A stretch of 64,000 nt of DNA, taken from Chondrosia reniformis. Its lineage: Eukaryota > Porifera > Demospongiae > Chondrillida > Chondrillidae. The position numbers were made by a program, and so were the translations under genes. Shown here one piece after another: positions 1 to 12,485 of this stretch; position 1 is the first letter of the stretch, and every line of letters begins with the position of its first letter. The notes beneath the pieces are model-generated. The model saw only the letters and a list, made by a program, of their open reading frames with translations. It was not told where the DNA came from and searched no databases. Location: contig OX359190.1 of the NCBI GenBank assembly GCA_947172415.1, positions 2,108,001 through 2,172,000 on the forward strand, written 5' to 3'.

Positions 1-335
1 GCGGAGATTCATATTCTTTTAAGGGACAAGTTAGAAAGCGAGAAACTGATTCCGTAATCTTTTCCATAACTGAATAGCCTTTTTGTTGCTCTACTGGTGG
101 GAATTACTTTATCACTGTATATTCGTACGTTATAAAGTTTACTAACTTGACTACGTATGAGCCATGCATGCACGTTACGACAAGATTTACGTTAAGAATA
201 TTTAGACAAGAAGATTTACGGCACTTACAGACCTCAAAGTGTTCTTACAATAAGCTGTAACAGAACTTGCTCTTTCCATGTCATTCAGTTCCTCCAAACA
301 GTGAATATTATCTTTTCTTTCTTGTCTCTAATTAG

Positions 336-3300
336 GTATTTCAAAGTGACCTCCTGACAGCTGGAGGAGGCCACGTCCTCAAACCAACTGAAATACCGGA
401 AGCGCTAATTGGTACCAGATTTGGCAAAACTGTTGTACACAATCAAAGAGTATTTGTCTGCGGAGAGCAGAGAGTTCAGATTTACGATGTTAAAACCAAT
501 AAATGGTCAGCACTACCTCCATCTCATTCTTACAGTGGAGCCACCATCATAAATGATCAGTTAACTCTGATAGGAGGTGAAGACACTCATTACACTCCTA
601 CAAGCAAGCTAGTGACATGGACAGGTGAAGAATGGTTAGAACTATATCCTCCAATGCACACTGGCCAAACCGATCCAGGTGTTCTTGCTATTGGAGACTT
701 AATAATTGTGTCTGGAGGAGATGGAGCAGTTGGCAGATCAGTAGACACAATTGAATTCCTGGATATTAACAAAAGAATATGGATACAGTCGAATCTGAAA
801 CTTCCTCGACCATTCACCATGATATCACATCACCACATGTCATTGTGTGGTGAATACATTTACATCTACTACAGGAATGGATATTTTTGGAGAATGAATA
901 AGAAGAATCTTATGGCTTCACTTACAACTAATGATGTACATCACTGGGAAGAGCTCGAGAATGCATCAGAGTGGAGTTCACTTTTACAATACAGCATCCT
1001 ACCAGTCCTAGTAGGTCCAAAAGGAATCTTCATTTTCGAGAAGAAGAAGTGGACACAAATTAGTAAAGAAACATCTTCTAATAACACTTGTACGGCTTCC
1101 CTCAACGAAAATACTTTTCTCACCATTGGAGGAGGATTAGGAGAATATCAGACAAGAGCTGTACAGTATGATATTGCAGTTGAAGTTAGTAACTTATTTA
1201 ATTACAAAACATTACATTTAAGTATTAAAAGTCTTGTTAACATTCGTTGCGCGTTTCGCGTACACTTTCTCCTTCAAATAGAAACATTAGAAGGTTTTAT
1301 TTCCTTCGTTAGAGTCACCTAACTTGTGCGCTCAGTGTACATGAAGCGCGTGTCAATGTTAACAAGACTCGTATTGTTTTAAGTTCTCGAACGAGTGTGT
1401 TCTACGAGCACTCTCACGAGTTTAAGTGGTAACTTCATTTGCTCTTTGCATTTGAAGGAGTGTGTACGTTTTATAAAAGTGCCAAGTTTTAAAACGGTTT
1501 CTTGTCGCGCTACACATGTAATTTAAGAGAAAGTAGTTTTATAGAAGTGCTAAGTTGTAAATCGACATTTAGACATACACTTGGAATTAATTTAACATCT
1601 TGTGTACGTTCATGTGATTAGTTATTCTTAGGAGGGAGATGCTAGCTTGAAGGAGGGAGACACTAGCTTGAAGGATGAATTTATCATTTTCAAGGTAGGT
1701 TTGTTGAAAGTTTATTTAGATATTTTCAACTGATATATTGTCATGTTGTAGGAGAAGGAAATGAAGGAGAAGCAGACATTGATTGATCATGTAGAGAGAT
1801 TGAAGCAATCTGAAAGAGAGTACGAACTAAAGGTCAAAGAACTGATGGAGAGAAACACTCAGTTGAAGGTACGGTATCCTACTGTAGCACCTCCCACACC
1901 TCTGCTGATTTAACCTGGCTGAATGTATTACCACTGCCTGCACACAACATCACTAGTTATCCACCAGTTTACACCCAATAGAGTAAGAATGGCTTCTGTA
2001 ACTGCTTCCAACTTATCTCTTGATGGTTCGTCTTTTGACTTTTTGGACATCTAAAGACGCAGTATTTTGTTGACAAAAGGTTTACTAAACTGTGTCTTTA
2101 GATGTCAAAAGATGAACCATCCAAAAGATACAGTACATATGGTACATACAGACACTTTGTTAAATAGATAGGCCAATTGAAGTCTCATCCAGACTGGTGA
2201 AAGTACATTGTGGACTAGAGAGCCGATAGTGCACTGACATTACAGATTATTTACAAATTAATGAGTTCCACCTCTTGACTTTGGTTTATAGGAATCTATA
2301 GCAAGTTAACACATCTCATGTATGTATGAAGATATAGGTTGTTGGGAATGCCTAATTTCCAATATATATTCAGAATCTTAAGATCTAGTGCTTAATGTGT
2401 CCACCTTTTTAATGTACTTTCTATGATGCAATTTTGAATTAACTGTGTAGTTTTTGAGTATTTGAAATTTACTTAAATCTTTCTACAAATCCGAGTCACT
2501 TCCATTGATATATGCTCTGTTGTGTGTATATACAGACGGAAGTAGCTGATTTGAGCAGCAAAGGAACAGAGACACAACAGAAATTCATTGGACGTCTTGA
2601 GGTATGAAGACACTGGAGAGGATTTATAATGTGTTATTTGACTTACAGGCTCTTAATACTGTAGGAGAAGATAGCTGAACTGACCAGAGAACTGAGAGAC
2701 ACTCAGAAAGACAATCTACACCTGAAAGAACGTAATACTGATTTGAAGGAATCCAACATTGAATTAAAGGAATCTAACATTGAATTAAAGGAATCCATTT
2801 CAGAATTGAGGAAAACAAATTCAGATTTAAGGGATTCCAATAGCCAGACTACTGTAAGTATCACTGTTGACATGCGATCAATACATATGTTATTTAATTT
2901 ACTTGTCCAATTTTCTTATTGTAGGAGAGGATAGCTGAACTGACCAGTGAACTGAGAGACACGCAGAAAGACAATCTACGCCTGAAAGAACGTAATAGTG
3001 ATTTGAAGGAGTCCAACAGCCAGTCTACTGTGAATGTCACTGATGACATGTAATGAATATGGTTTTTGATTAACCCTCTTATATTGATGTAGGAGAAGTT
3101 GGCTGAACTGACCAGAGAACTGAGAGACACTCAAAGAAATATAGCTGAAGTAACCAGAGAATTGAAAGATACTCAAACGAATGTAGACAAACTAGAAGTT
3201 TCCAAAGGGCACCTGGAAGAACGAATCAATGACTTAAATAAAACCAATTCTCATCTGGAGAAAACCAATTCTCTTCTGGAAGCAGGAAATTCTGATTTGA

Positions 3301-5284
3301 AGGTAATCCATTATTTTGACATGTTAATTTCATGTATGTATATAATGATAAGTGTAATGAGCTGAATGAACACTCTATATGTAACATGAGAATGTGTTAT
3401 TGCCTATTAATCTTAGATGGCACTTTGTACGTATATATAATATGTGCATAAATGTCACAACTAGTAACTGATTGACAAGACATCTATATACTGCAATGTA
3501 GACTAGACTACAGCAGCAACAGCAAAGTACAGAAAGAGTTGCAGAGTTACAAGAGGAGAACATCAAACTGAGAGAAGAGAAGGTATTTCATTTCACTATT
3601 ATTATACTCGGGAGTGATTATTGGTACTTCCTTTTAGCATGTTTCACTCAACTGCCACATAATATATGTGATAATTTAATGTAAAGTGGGACAACTCATC
3701 ATTGGGAAAACAATTTTCTCAAATTATAAGTATCAGCTGTCGATTATATACATGTGCAAGACCCGAGGGCAAGAGCATGTATAATCGATACACCACAAAG
3801 TGACGTTGTATAACTGTTAAACACTCCACCCCTAGGCCTTTTACAAGCTTTTAGGTATTCCATGCATGTATTCAGTTATTACGAGCTAGGCCAAAATGCC
3901 TCTTATTATAGTTATACAATGTTTATGGAATATAATTTGCCTTGATTGCCCCAGCAACAAAATGTATGACTGTAGAGACATCATATTTAGAGCAATTTGT
4001 CAATTCCATTTTTTTCATTCCTACTTGTGTAGAGCTCTCTTGAAGCTTCCTTAAATACTCTGAAAGAAGAGAAGGCTAAAGTTGAAAAGCAAGCTGAAGA
4101 GTTGAGGAGTGACATGTTGGGAAAGGTTGAAGGATTTGGTGCCATGTTAGAAGAAATGAAGAAATTATTAGACGTGTTGGAAGGTTAGCTTTAGCAGTCA
4201 TTATTTTGCAAAGAAGTGTGGACTTGTAAATTGAGCTATTTGATTCATTTCAACTATTTAGAGAAGCAAAGCAAAGGAGAATTAATGAGGTGAGTATATA
4301 TAGAAGCAATTGTATATATTATATAATTATATATCCTTAAGTTGGTCCTGATACAATAGTCTATTACAATTGACTTGTAACTATTTCTACTCATCAGATA
4401 TTGTGTAAACCTCACCACTGACAATAGTCTACAGGTGTGAAGGAAGTTAGTAATTTGACTTTAGTTGGGCGAAGTTGTTGTTACTTGTTTTTGAAAATAT
4501 AGAGAAACTGACTGACTCAAATTTGAAGGAATAATTGTTAATTTTTCAGTGAAGGTTTATTAGTCTAAAAGAACCAGTACTAAACCCACTTATGGTTAGT
4601 TCGTGTAATACAGTCAATTTTTAGAGAACTTTGACTCCCGCTAATTCCTTCACCAGTAAGTCTTCCTACTTTAATTGTACTCAAATTGTTGGCTCATTTG
4701 AAAGGTCTGCCAGACATCCTCTGCAGTCCCTGATCTCTGATTAAAGTATGTAAATGGAGTATATATTAAGGGGAGTCACTTCTCTAATATTATTATATAA
4801 TTACTCTTTAATGATACTCATAGAGTATGTCTTGTAGACTAGAATTCTGTGTTATTTTGTCCTTATAATATTCACTCAGAACTTCTACAATAGATTATAT
4901 GAAATGTGTCCGTAGACACTCCTAAAAGGTGCATGATGTACATATCTACGAATTAAGTATTTTATTACTTTCCATAGTACTGAACTCACAACCAATCACA
5001 TGGATGTGCTGCTGAGAAATGTCATAGATAAAGTTTCTCAGAAATGGGAGGAAATTGCAATATTCCTTCAGTTTAGAGATGCCAAGATTACCTCACTTAA
5101 GGACCCAAAGTTGAACAGTAAGGACCTTTGTAAAGATATGCTGAGATCTTGGCTGAGACAAGATAAAGATACTGGTAGCCGGCCAAGGACCTTGAAAACA
5201 TTGTACACTACACTTGTGGATCGAGACTGTAAGCCTGAGGCACTTAAACTTGTAGAAGACGTAAAGGGATTGGAGAAAAAGTGA
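336..5284 (+). CDS. KHD gene 1 (class A): kelch - heptad - coiled coil - Death domain protein, 5' end outside window
   Basis: Exons read by eye from splice sites: 336-1184, 1632-1694, 1752-1868, 2536-2601, 2665-2853, 2925-3029, 3093-3302, 3502-3582, 4033-4183, 4262-4289, 4978-5284. The joined frame is open for 721 residues to TGA at 5282. Exon 1 of the family (five residues) must lie before base 1. Exon 336-1184 encodes a six-bladed kelch propeller: IYDV..NKW, a run of strand-GG motifs, and a closing AVQYDIA strand. Only two seven-residue EGDxSLK repeats follow, ending in DEFIIFK. The next exons are charged coiled coil with Leu every seven residues (LKESNIE repeats). The last exon is a Death domain with QKWEEIA, MLRSWLR and SRPRTLKTLY. 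There is no signal peptide or membrane segment, so a cytosolic protein is likely. Death domains self-associate in apoptosis and innate immune signalling; the kelch part would bind a ligand. The kelch donor is GAA|GTTAGT where other copies have GAG|GTTAGT. AATAAA motifs at 5472 and 5485 may end the transcript. Confidence 0.85.
1632..1694 (+). repeat. coding heptad array, 2 repeats plus constant end
   Basis: Exon of exactly 3 x 21 bases: two EGDxSLK heptads, then DEFIIFK, then the donor gtaggt. This is the shortest array of the six in the window. The intron sequence just upstream is also shortened compared with the other copies. Confidence 0.85.
2022..2122. repeat. intronic hairpin element (imperfect inverted repeat)
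   Basis: The left arm contains GGTTCGTCTTTTGAC and ATCTAAAGAC; the right arm contains their reverse complements (GTCTTTAGATGTCAAAAGATGAACC). Arms are about 40 bases and the loop is short. The same element lies in the matching intron of the other KHD units at 32793-32902, 36101-36207, 51048-51156 and 62594-62708, and is missing from the 12407 gene. It may be an old MITE copied along with the gene, or an intronic RNA hairpin. Confidence 0.7.
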
Positions 5285-6336
5285 TGGTTGGTTTAATGTT
5301 AAGTGTGATAGTCGAAGATTACTTTATGTGGGGAGTATAATGCAATGGGGTGGTACCCTCTACTGGCTAACCTATTGTATGAAAGATGTATACAATTTCA
5401 ACTGTTAAAAATCAGTAGCAAGTAAAGATATGTTATTTAACAACAGTACCTTATATAGTAATAATAATAATAATAAATGCTTAGAATAAAAACTGTACAA
5501 TATAAAATGGCCGTACCATTGTGTAGTGAAAGGGTCTGATATCGTGAGACTATTCCACACCAATACATGTATAGATTGGCTATAAAGTAGACCCAGCATG
5601 TTTTGACCAATACCTTTCCCTCCTCTCCCTCCCATTATTGTGCAAGTGAAGGAGTGGAGAGGGTGGGATTGTTAATCATTGATTAGTACATGTACAGTTT
5701 ATCAGGTCAATGATAAACTGTATAGTTTTGTACAATATCATATAAGTCTTCTTCTTTTTATTTCTTCTTATCCAATATTTCTCATCCTATTTACAGTATT
5801 ACAAAGGAGAGCAACTTTGCAGTCTTTTAACAAACTATTGGATTACAGAAAGAAATACAACTAAATAAGCAATAATCAGAAGTAGTCCTGACAATCTCTT
5901 TTATACGATACGATGTATTTTATTTAGCCTTTAACTGTTTGTCAACCATGTAACATAACAAATGTTCAACTTTAATTTTGTGTCAATGATGTTTGATGTT
6001 TGTAATTCACTGGGCTTCCTGCTAAGTAGCCACGTTGAGCTAAGTGGAGTACCAGTATTATAATGACAGTATTGTATAGGAACATAAAGTGTCATCTGCA
6101 GCGGAAGAATATTCTATAAAAACGTACAATTACGTCATTCATTCGTCTGCACACGTTGTTTGTAAACACTGAACTTGGATATTGCACGTTAGGTCAATTT
6201 AATTGGAGTTTATTACATTATTCTGTGACTATTTATATGCATGTATGTGTGCAGGAGTATATTTGTGAGTTAAGTGGTTTAAGTACTGTGAGGTTTCATG
6301 CAAAGAGGGCGACGAACTGTTCCACTTGAAAAGCAC

Positions 6337-7058
6337 ATGATGACTGGAGCTGCAGATCTTGAAGAGACAGTAGGACTCCGACTAACTGCTGTGACTACTA
6401 AACTTTGCAGTCTACCTAGTTTCCCCCTGTTCGTTGGTTATCTCATTTTCACTTCATCTGCTCGTCCTATTTGGAAGGTGGCTGCACCCGTGGATCTGAA
6501 GATTGCACAATTTGACTTGCTTTGTGGCGAGTGTGTACACGTTCGTTGCTGGAGTGTACGCATTGACAACAACACCGTCTTTGCTCCCTGTTTCTGAAGG
6601 AAACTCGAACGTTATCCACGTCTTATATGCATATTGGATAAGCAAGGTGATTGAACTCTTGGATACCGTATTTATTATCTTTCGACACAAGAAACGGCAG
6701 CTAACGGCGCTTCATGTTTTTCATCACTCGAGTATATATGCTGCTCCTTGCAGATTTCGCTTACAGCAGGACGCGTTGGACTCCACTATCAGTCGGTTTC
6801 ACCATTAATTCCTTTGTACACATAGTCATGTACGGCTATTACAACTTTGCAACCTTCTACAGCCTCAGCTCAGCATGGTGGAAGAAAGGAGTGACACAGC
6901 TGCAGATTATCCAGTTTTTGTTTGTTATTTATGTGGGAGTTTATGGCTACGTGAACTACGGGTATTGTATTTATTCCATTATTTATCCCGTAGCAATCGT
7001 ATTATTCTTTATAAACTTTTACTATAATGCCTACTTATCCAAAAAATTCAAGAAGTAA
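6337..7058 (+). pseudogene. ELOVL-type very long chain fatty acid elongase, frameshifted copy
   Basis: The reading starts at ATG ATG (6337; an in-frame ATG at 6298 is absent from the sister copy) and carries ELO family marks: LDTVFIIF, the catalytic histidine box HVFHH, MYGYYN, and WWKKGVTQLQIIQF. Hydrophobic segments fit a multi-pass ER membrane enzyme that condenses malonyl-CoA with acyl-CoA. The frame is broken twice. Compared with the copy at 54521, about 11 bases are missing near 6502 and four bases (tata) are inserted near 6733, just after the histidine box. The three frames together cover nearly the whole family length up to the basic C-terminus KKFKK, which resembles an ER retrieval signal. 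It has no introns. It lies between KHD gene 1 and the minus-strand ATXN7L3 copy and is probably a dead copy carried by the segmental duplication. A sequencing error could explain one break, hardly both. Confidence 0.8.
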
Positions 7059-7370
7059 TTAAAGAAGACTACGAGGAAGCTAAAGAAGAGACGGTATTTT
7101 AAGAGAGTTTATGTATAACAAGTCTGGAAAGTCTTTTATTTCTATTACGTGCTCACCTTGCATATACATGCACCAAAGCAGCTATTTCTGTGTTGCATAA
7201 TTATAATATAATTAATGTTGAATTGCATGCCCAATTTATTTTCACTATTAAATTTTGGACGGTGTTGAATAAGAGGAATTTTGCAGTTGTAGAAGAGAGA
7301 TTCATTAAAATATATAAATTTTATAATGTTCATGTGACTGTCACATGACCTGATGTTCCTCACATCAGTA

Positions 7371-10300
7371 CTAACAAATGAATGGCATGTCAGGCATATC
7401 TTGTGATGTACTTCGTGTGGGGGAGGACTTTGAACTCTGTCGGGTAGTTCTAGTTACCTCCGGAGGGGAGGTGTCCCAGGAGGGGGTGTGGTCCTTCTCT
7501 TTGGATTTACTCTTCTCAGACTTGACTGGTTTGTGTTTCTTCTTATCAATCTTTTTTTGTTTCTTCTTTGAAGACTTTCCTACAGTGATACAACGTCATA
7601 CAGGGGCTTGGAGTGGAGGGTGGAGGTTGTATAGGATCTATATGTATACACACTTGTATGTTTAACTGATCTAGTCCAGTGTACTTTGACTGTGAAGCAC
7701 ACACTAACTTTATTACACAAAATTTGATACAAGCTGAGAATAGGTTTAGTAATATTCTCCTAAAGTCAATCCATAACTTAATATAGGTACTGTCATTGGA
7801 TATACAGTACAATAAAATGATATAGCACTGGTTACACAAGACATGCTAGGTGCTTCATATTGTACCTTCTTTGTGTAGTGATGATGCAATACTGGCAGCA
7901 CTCCCTGTGGAGCTGGTCTCCCAGTTTCCTTTCTTACTCAGAGGAGGAGCTAACGGTTCATGTTCCTTAATACCTAGCACATTTGAAGTGTATAACAGAC
8001 CATCACATCACAATATTCCATAAAGTATTAATTTAGTAATTCTAAAGTATGTGCAGAAGTTACACAATTCAGAATGCCAGTGAGTGTTGATCTATAGTAT
8101 ATGTAGCGAACAGTACATTGGTCAATAGGTATATTGCTTGCATATATTCTATACACATGTACGTGCATGTTGTATGTGAAGGTCTATTCTGACCAACTGT
8201 ATGGAGGTAGACATTATTACTTTCATTGAGTGAGTCTTCATCTTGAAAAGATGGTCTTCTCTTCCCAAGAGGTGAGAGCTTGGAGGAGGAGCTCAGCAGT
8301 CTTGTTCTTATCTCCTTCCTCTGCTCCTCTGTGTGCTGGGGACACTTGACTGAACGTGTACACAGTCTCTTTGTCCTCTCAGACACAACTCCACAAATTG
8401 AGTTCAATGTACTTCTTTGCTTTTCTGAGGAGAGAGAGAGAGAGGATTAGTAGAGCCAAAAATGTCAACAGAAAACAGAAATGTACTACAATAAAATATA
8501 CATATTTTCAAATTTACTATTAAGTATGGAAGGTATACATCCATAATCTGACTTTAAAAGAAATTTCGTCTCATACATAGTTCAACTGTATCAATCTCTT
8601 AAATGTTCTTAGCATGAAACACACTTGCATTGCACTGAAGTTGAAATGCTTGACAAGCGATTATATTTTTAGACATTCAAAAAGTCCAAAATATCAACTA
8701 TTTCTGTTCAATGTAAAGCTATAGCTACAGCTGGAAGGAAGTCTTAATTTATACTGTTTCCATGGCAACACATACTTACTGACCTTGAGGAAATGTTAGA
8801 AAGTTGGCAACCGTTAGTGGAACAGAAGTTGGCTGAAGGAAATAATTCATTTCACTTATATAATTATTGTATAAATATCATATATACGTATGTACTAAGT
8901 TATAAAGATATACGATCACAATAGTTATACAAACATACTTTAGTCTTCTCTGTGGTTTGTGTGGGAGGGGGAGGAGGAGGAGGGGGCGGGTCTATCTTGA
9001 CACTCCTCTTTGGAGTAGGTGAAGCTGTTCTGTCTTTCTCCCTGTCTCTCTCCCTGTCCTTCTTCGGCCTCTTGGAACCTGCAGTTAAGAAGGTCAGCTA
9101 GGAATGTATGCAGCCAGTTGTGTAATTCATAAGTCAGATCTCTAATAGATATAAGTATATTTGGGTACTTAAATCTAGTCAACTATTGCTCTCAAATAAT
9201 TAATTATGATTGGCTTTCAAATAGTAATGACTTATACGTATTGACTTCTTATAACATCAAATAATTACTATTTATAGTCTTTTACAGATTAAGGTTGTTG
9301 AGAACGGCTGACAAGATTAGAAATTTTGTACTGAATCTCCTAAAATTGCAATACATGTATACCTTGGAAAGTGCACATGTATATGTGTATATATCTTATA
9401 TTCAATAAAAGTGATTGGTGGATCTCATCAAGACTGTACATCAGAGTCTCAATTATGGCCAATCTAATCCATTCCAAAGACATGACATCCACTACTATGT
9501 TATAGTGTTTCCTTTCTTTCATCTTTTTCTCCACTGCCTGTTTCTGGGAATTCCACCCTTCATCAGTGATCCTGGGAGTCTTTGTCTTTATCTTGATCTT
9601 CTGTGAATCCTTGGCATGACTTGACATCCACTACTGGTGTTAAAATTTATTTAAAATCTTTGTTTTATCCTTCTTGCTATTATGTGTGTGTGCAGTCTAC
9701 TCCAGTGTTACCTTTCTTGTCCGGCACATACTCCTCTCCTTCAGAGTCACTTCCCCCACTCTCAGAGTCGAGTATCTGCTGAGGTCTCTTGATGGCCAGT
9801 CTGTTGCGACCAAGTCCCATACACTTCTCAAGATGAGGAGCAAACTTGGGTACTCCGATGGTCACGCTGCACTTTGGACATCTGCAGGTCAGGTTGGGCT
9901 TTTTGAGATCCTGTTTAGTGTTACCAAATACATCCACATCATCAGCTACAGAAAGCACTATGTCTGCAAGGAGTGGGTGGATCAAGGGATCTATTTGTAC
10001 ATACAACATAACATTCATACCCAATGTAGTGTTACCTACCATAAATCAGCCATTTTATTTCTGTCTCCATATAGTTTTATAAATACAAACAATTCACTTT
10101 CCCCATCACTCCAATTCAAACTAGCCAATTGCAAGCTGTTCTAATGGTAAACATTTTATTTACACTTGTGGTTGGGCTGTCCTTATTGATTTCAGTTTTG
10201 GTATATATAGCATGTCACAATAATAAACAATCATCATCATCATCATTATTATTATGTTTAGTATATAGAAATTATGCAGCCATTTATCAGATTAGGAATT

Positions 10301-10540
10301 CGCGTTTAAATTCTTTGGAGACATTTTCTTGTCATAATGTCAAATTTCATCTCGTTACTTATATTCTAAAGTCAAGCATTAGTTCTATTCATGACTCATG
10401 TCTCTCATCTTTCTTACCTCTTCGGTCAATGTTAGCTGGATCTGGGTCGATCATTTCTTTCTATAGTATCACAGTTTAATAGCTCGATGAAGTTCAAAGG
10501 TTACTTCTAGAAATAATTCATCTACGTTTGTAAAAACCAT
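7371..10540 (-). pseudogene. ATXN7L3: ATXN7L3 / Sgf11 homologue (SAGA deubiquitinase module), nearly complete copy with a broken first exon
   Basis: Minus-strand exons in gene order: 10540-10418, 9963-9712, 9078-8939, 8832-8784, 8424-8221, 7973-7866, 7579-7371 (TAG). Phases agree at each junction and an undamaged frame would give about 360 residues. Domains: N-terminal helix (VDELFLEVTFELHRA) that packs in the module; Sgf11 zinc finger CRCPKC...FAPHLEKC; a basic and proline-rich stretch; the SCA7 domain RLCTRSVKCPQH; a lysine-rich tail. ATXN7L3 activates the USP22 histone H2B deubiquitinase and its SCA7 region contacts the nucleosome. In exon 1, relative to the copy at 44081, there is a TGA after AIKL and a two-base insertion, so the product would stop near residue 26. 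The remaining exons look intact, so recent loss or a downstream start is possible. An optional lysine-rich open stretch (9480-9610) lies in the second intron. Confidence 0.8.
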
Positions 10541-10846
10541 AGCATATATATGGTACAGCTGTATTAGTAGTGTTTGCTATATAAATATTACGAAATGATG
10601 CATACCTTAATTAGATTAGTTTTTAATGAGAATTAAGGAAAACTTGCTTGATTCAACAGAAAATATGAAATAATTATAAAATTGTACAAAAATGGTAGAC
10701 TTACAAGTGGTGTATCTAACTGTTCCTGATTGACTATGAGAAGTCTCCATCTTTTGAAAGCAACTGAATATTATATTTGTAACGATAGGAGGAGAAATGG
10801 TGTGATAGATTATTCATTAAGTATACCCTAATTTTTATGCAAAGTG

Positions 10847-10929
10847 GAAGTTGTGTTTATAAACAAACAAACAATTAAAAGGTCACTAATTATCAAATTG
10901 CTGGAAGTTGTGTTTATAAACAAACATGG
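10847..10929. repeat. 60-base tandem duplication upstream of the ATXN7L3 copy
   Basis: The motif ggaagttgtgtttataaac occurs twice, about 60 bases apart, separated by a piece containing aattaaaaggtcactaatta. The same double motif is present near 58470-58550 and a single copy lies near 44518, so unequal exchange has changed its number between units. The rest of 10541-11625 shows no gene. A METSH-like mini reading frame at 10705-10750 is discussed under rejected items. Confidence 0.6.
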
Positions 10930-11625
10930 ATGGATTAGGACTTAGAACAATCACTTTTAGAAGTAAGCTTCAATATTCAAAATATTCAAAAAGATGAGAT
11001 GTTTGCAAATCAATTGCAAATACCATACATTTTAAGATTGGAAATAAATTAATTTCTTAATTCCCTTATACGTACATTATAGGACCAAAAAGTGACGCAT
11101 AACACATTATGATAAACAGTAGCTTCACAAGAATGTTGGGAAACAATAGGTAACCATTAATCACAACTCAGTCAATCTCACAAGTGTATGCATAAGGACT
11201 TTTCAGCAGTGTTAAAATGAGGAAAATTTGATAGCCTGCATAAATTAAATCATTGTGGCCTTTGAAGGCTGTGCTAGCACAGTGGTATCTTAGTTGTGGG
11301 TACGTGGTCTACTTTTCTAAGACCTTTTACACGTTACTCCCTACACAATGCACATGCTATGTAGCAATCACAGTGTATACGTACATGTCAGGCTATACGT
11401 AGGTATACAAATGATGATTCAGCAACTAAATCAATGTATCCTTTTAATGGTTTATCCTTTGACTTTTGAGTGTCTATAGAAACAGTATTAGTAACTCTTC
11501 AAATCAACCAGATCAATTCACATGTGAGTAGGTGTTGGTAGGAGGCTAATTGCATTGTGTGTTTATGGACCTCAAAAGAGTTATGCACCACCAAAATTCT
11601 CAAAATATTTATACATAGACGGCCA

Positions 11626-11729
11626 TTTTTCTAACACACTGCTTGGAAGATGTACATAGCAACTAAAAGCTATCTAGTATAAGGAAACTCTTCTATCTAT
11701 GTACGTATACAGACAGTGTGTCAGAAAAA
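11626..11729. mobile_element. small inverted-repeat element (MITE-like), copy 1
   Basis: The ends are TTTTTCTAACACACTG and its reverse complement (one mismatch on the right in this copy), 104 bases apart. The interior contains agctatctagtataagg. Copies at the same place relative to KHD promoters occur at 20932-21036, 45220-45324 and 59255-59359. No coding capacity. The four copies move with the duplication unit, so they are probably one old insertion rather than four. Confidence 0.65.
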
Positions 11730-11750
11730 CTTTAACTTAAACTTGTTCCA

Positions 11751-11849
11751 CTCTCTCTAGTGTGACCACCTCTCTAGTGTGACCACCTCTCTAGTGTGAC
11801 CACCTCCCTAGTGTGACCACCTCTCTATTGTGCCCACCTCTCTAATGTG
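11751..11849. repeat. 17-base minisatellite (tgtgaccacctctctag), about 6 copies
   Basis: Tandem copies of a 17-base unit with single-base variants. Longer arrays of the same unit are at 20690-20882 and 23294-23569. Non-coding. Confidence 0.85.
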
Positions 11850-11879
11850 ATCACACTAAAATTAACTTAAACTTGTTCC

Positions 11880-12085
11880 ATATGCCTCACATACTTCACA
11901 TGTAGGTCTGCCATCCTTGCCATATTCTGCAGACTAACCTCAACTAAGTAGGACCAGTAATTCCCCTGGACCAGAAAGACCTGCAGATCCAGAAGCTCCT
12001 TGTTCACCAGCTGCACCAGTTGGACCACAATCTCCAACTGTTCCAGGTAGACTCTGTAGTAATGTATTACCAGGCATAGGAGCAA
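11880..12085 (-). pseudogene. collagen-like Gly-X-Y fragment, copy 1
   Basis: On the minus strand this reads GTV GDC GPT GAA GEQ GAS GSA GLS GPG, nine triplets of collagen pattern, then a stop a few codons on (ELLVLLS*). A second stretch (EYGKDGRPTCEVCEAYGTS) follows in another frame and may be a separate exon after an intron with ends GTTAGT and CTGCAG. Similar copies lie at 21052, 23611 and 45336, each divergent to a KHD promoter. It may be the start of an upstream-running collagen gene or a remnant. I see no complete gene. Confidence 0.5.
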
Positions 12086-12457
12086 CAGGTTCTTTCACCA
12101 ATTATCTCCACCAGCTTCTGCATGGTAGACCGTCTTTGATCACATAGATCTTCTATAGCAGTTTGTAAAAACCATAGCATACATGATAAAGCTGTATTAG
12201 TAGTGTTCGCTATATAAACATTACGAAACGATGCATACCTTACTGTATTTGGAAGGCAACACTAACTCGGGTTTTCCTCTCAGGAGAGGCGGGATAAACC
12301 AGATCTACCGCCAATAGTTCAACGTGTCAATAGTTGTTATAGTGACAGTTACAGTTAGAACAATTATTGAAGTGTTTTTCGCAATTTTGTTCGCTTTGCT
12401 GAAGAAATGAACAAAGATAAAGTGAGTTTACTTAATTGTCTTTTGAAAGTAAAAGAT

Positions 12458-12485
12458 GGGCGGAGCCGCCTGGAATCGAACGGTC
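12458..12485. other. conserved GC palindrome with tRNA B-box-like motif in KHD intron 1
   Basis: Just after exon 1, GGGCGGAGCCGCC is followed by GGAATCGAACGG. On the minus strand the second part reads CCGTTCGATTCC, close to the Pol III B box. It is kept at 24193, 45958 and 59731, where the palindrome GGGCGGAGCCGCCC is perfect (one end base differs here and at 24193). It could be a tRNA-derived SINE remnant or a regulatory element. I found no full tRNA cloverleaf. Confidence 0.45.

Noticed and set aside
1185-1322. Extension of the kelch frame past the donor (VSNLFNYKTLH...)
   Set aside because: The frame crosses a GTTAGT donor conserved in all copies and then ends at different points, so this is intron read-through. 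A retained-intron isoform remains possible.
9340-9627. Lysine-rich minus-strand frame (SQKIKIKTKTPR) as a regular ATXN7L3 exon
   Set aside because: Neither possible acceptor gives the phase needed after the Sgf11 exon without a stop, while the next exon (9078-8939) joins perfectly. It was kept only as an optional stretch.
10705-10750. METSH-like first exon upstream of the ATXN7L3 copy, with a GTAAGT donor
   Set aside because: The three copies differ by lengths that change the frame, and its phase does not join exon 10540-10418 without a stop. It is at most a 5' UTR exon.
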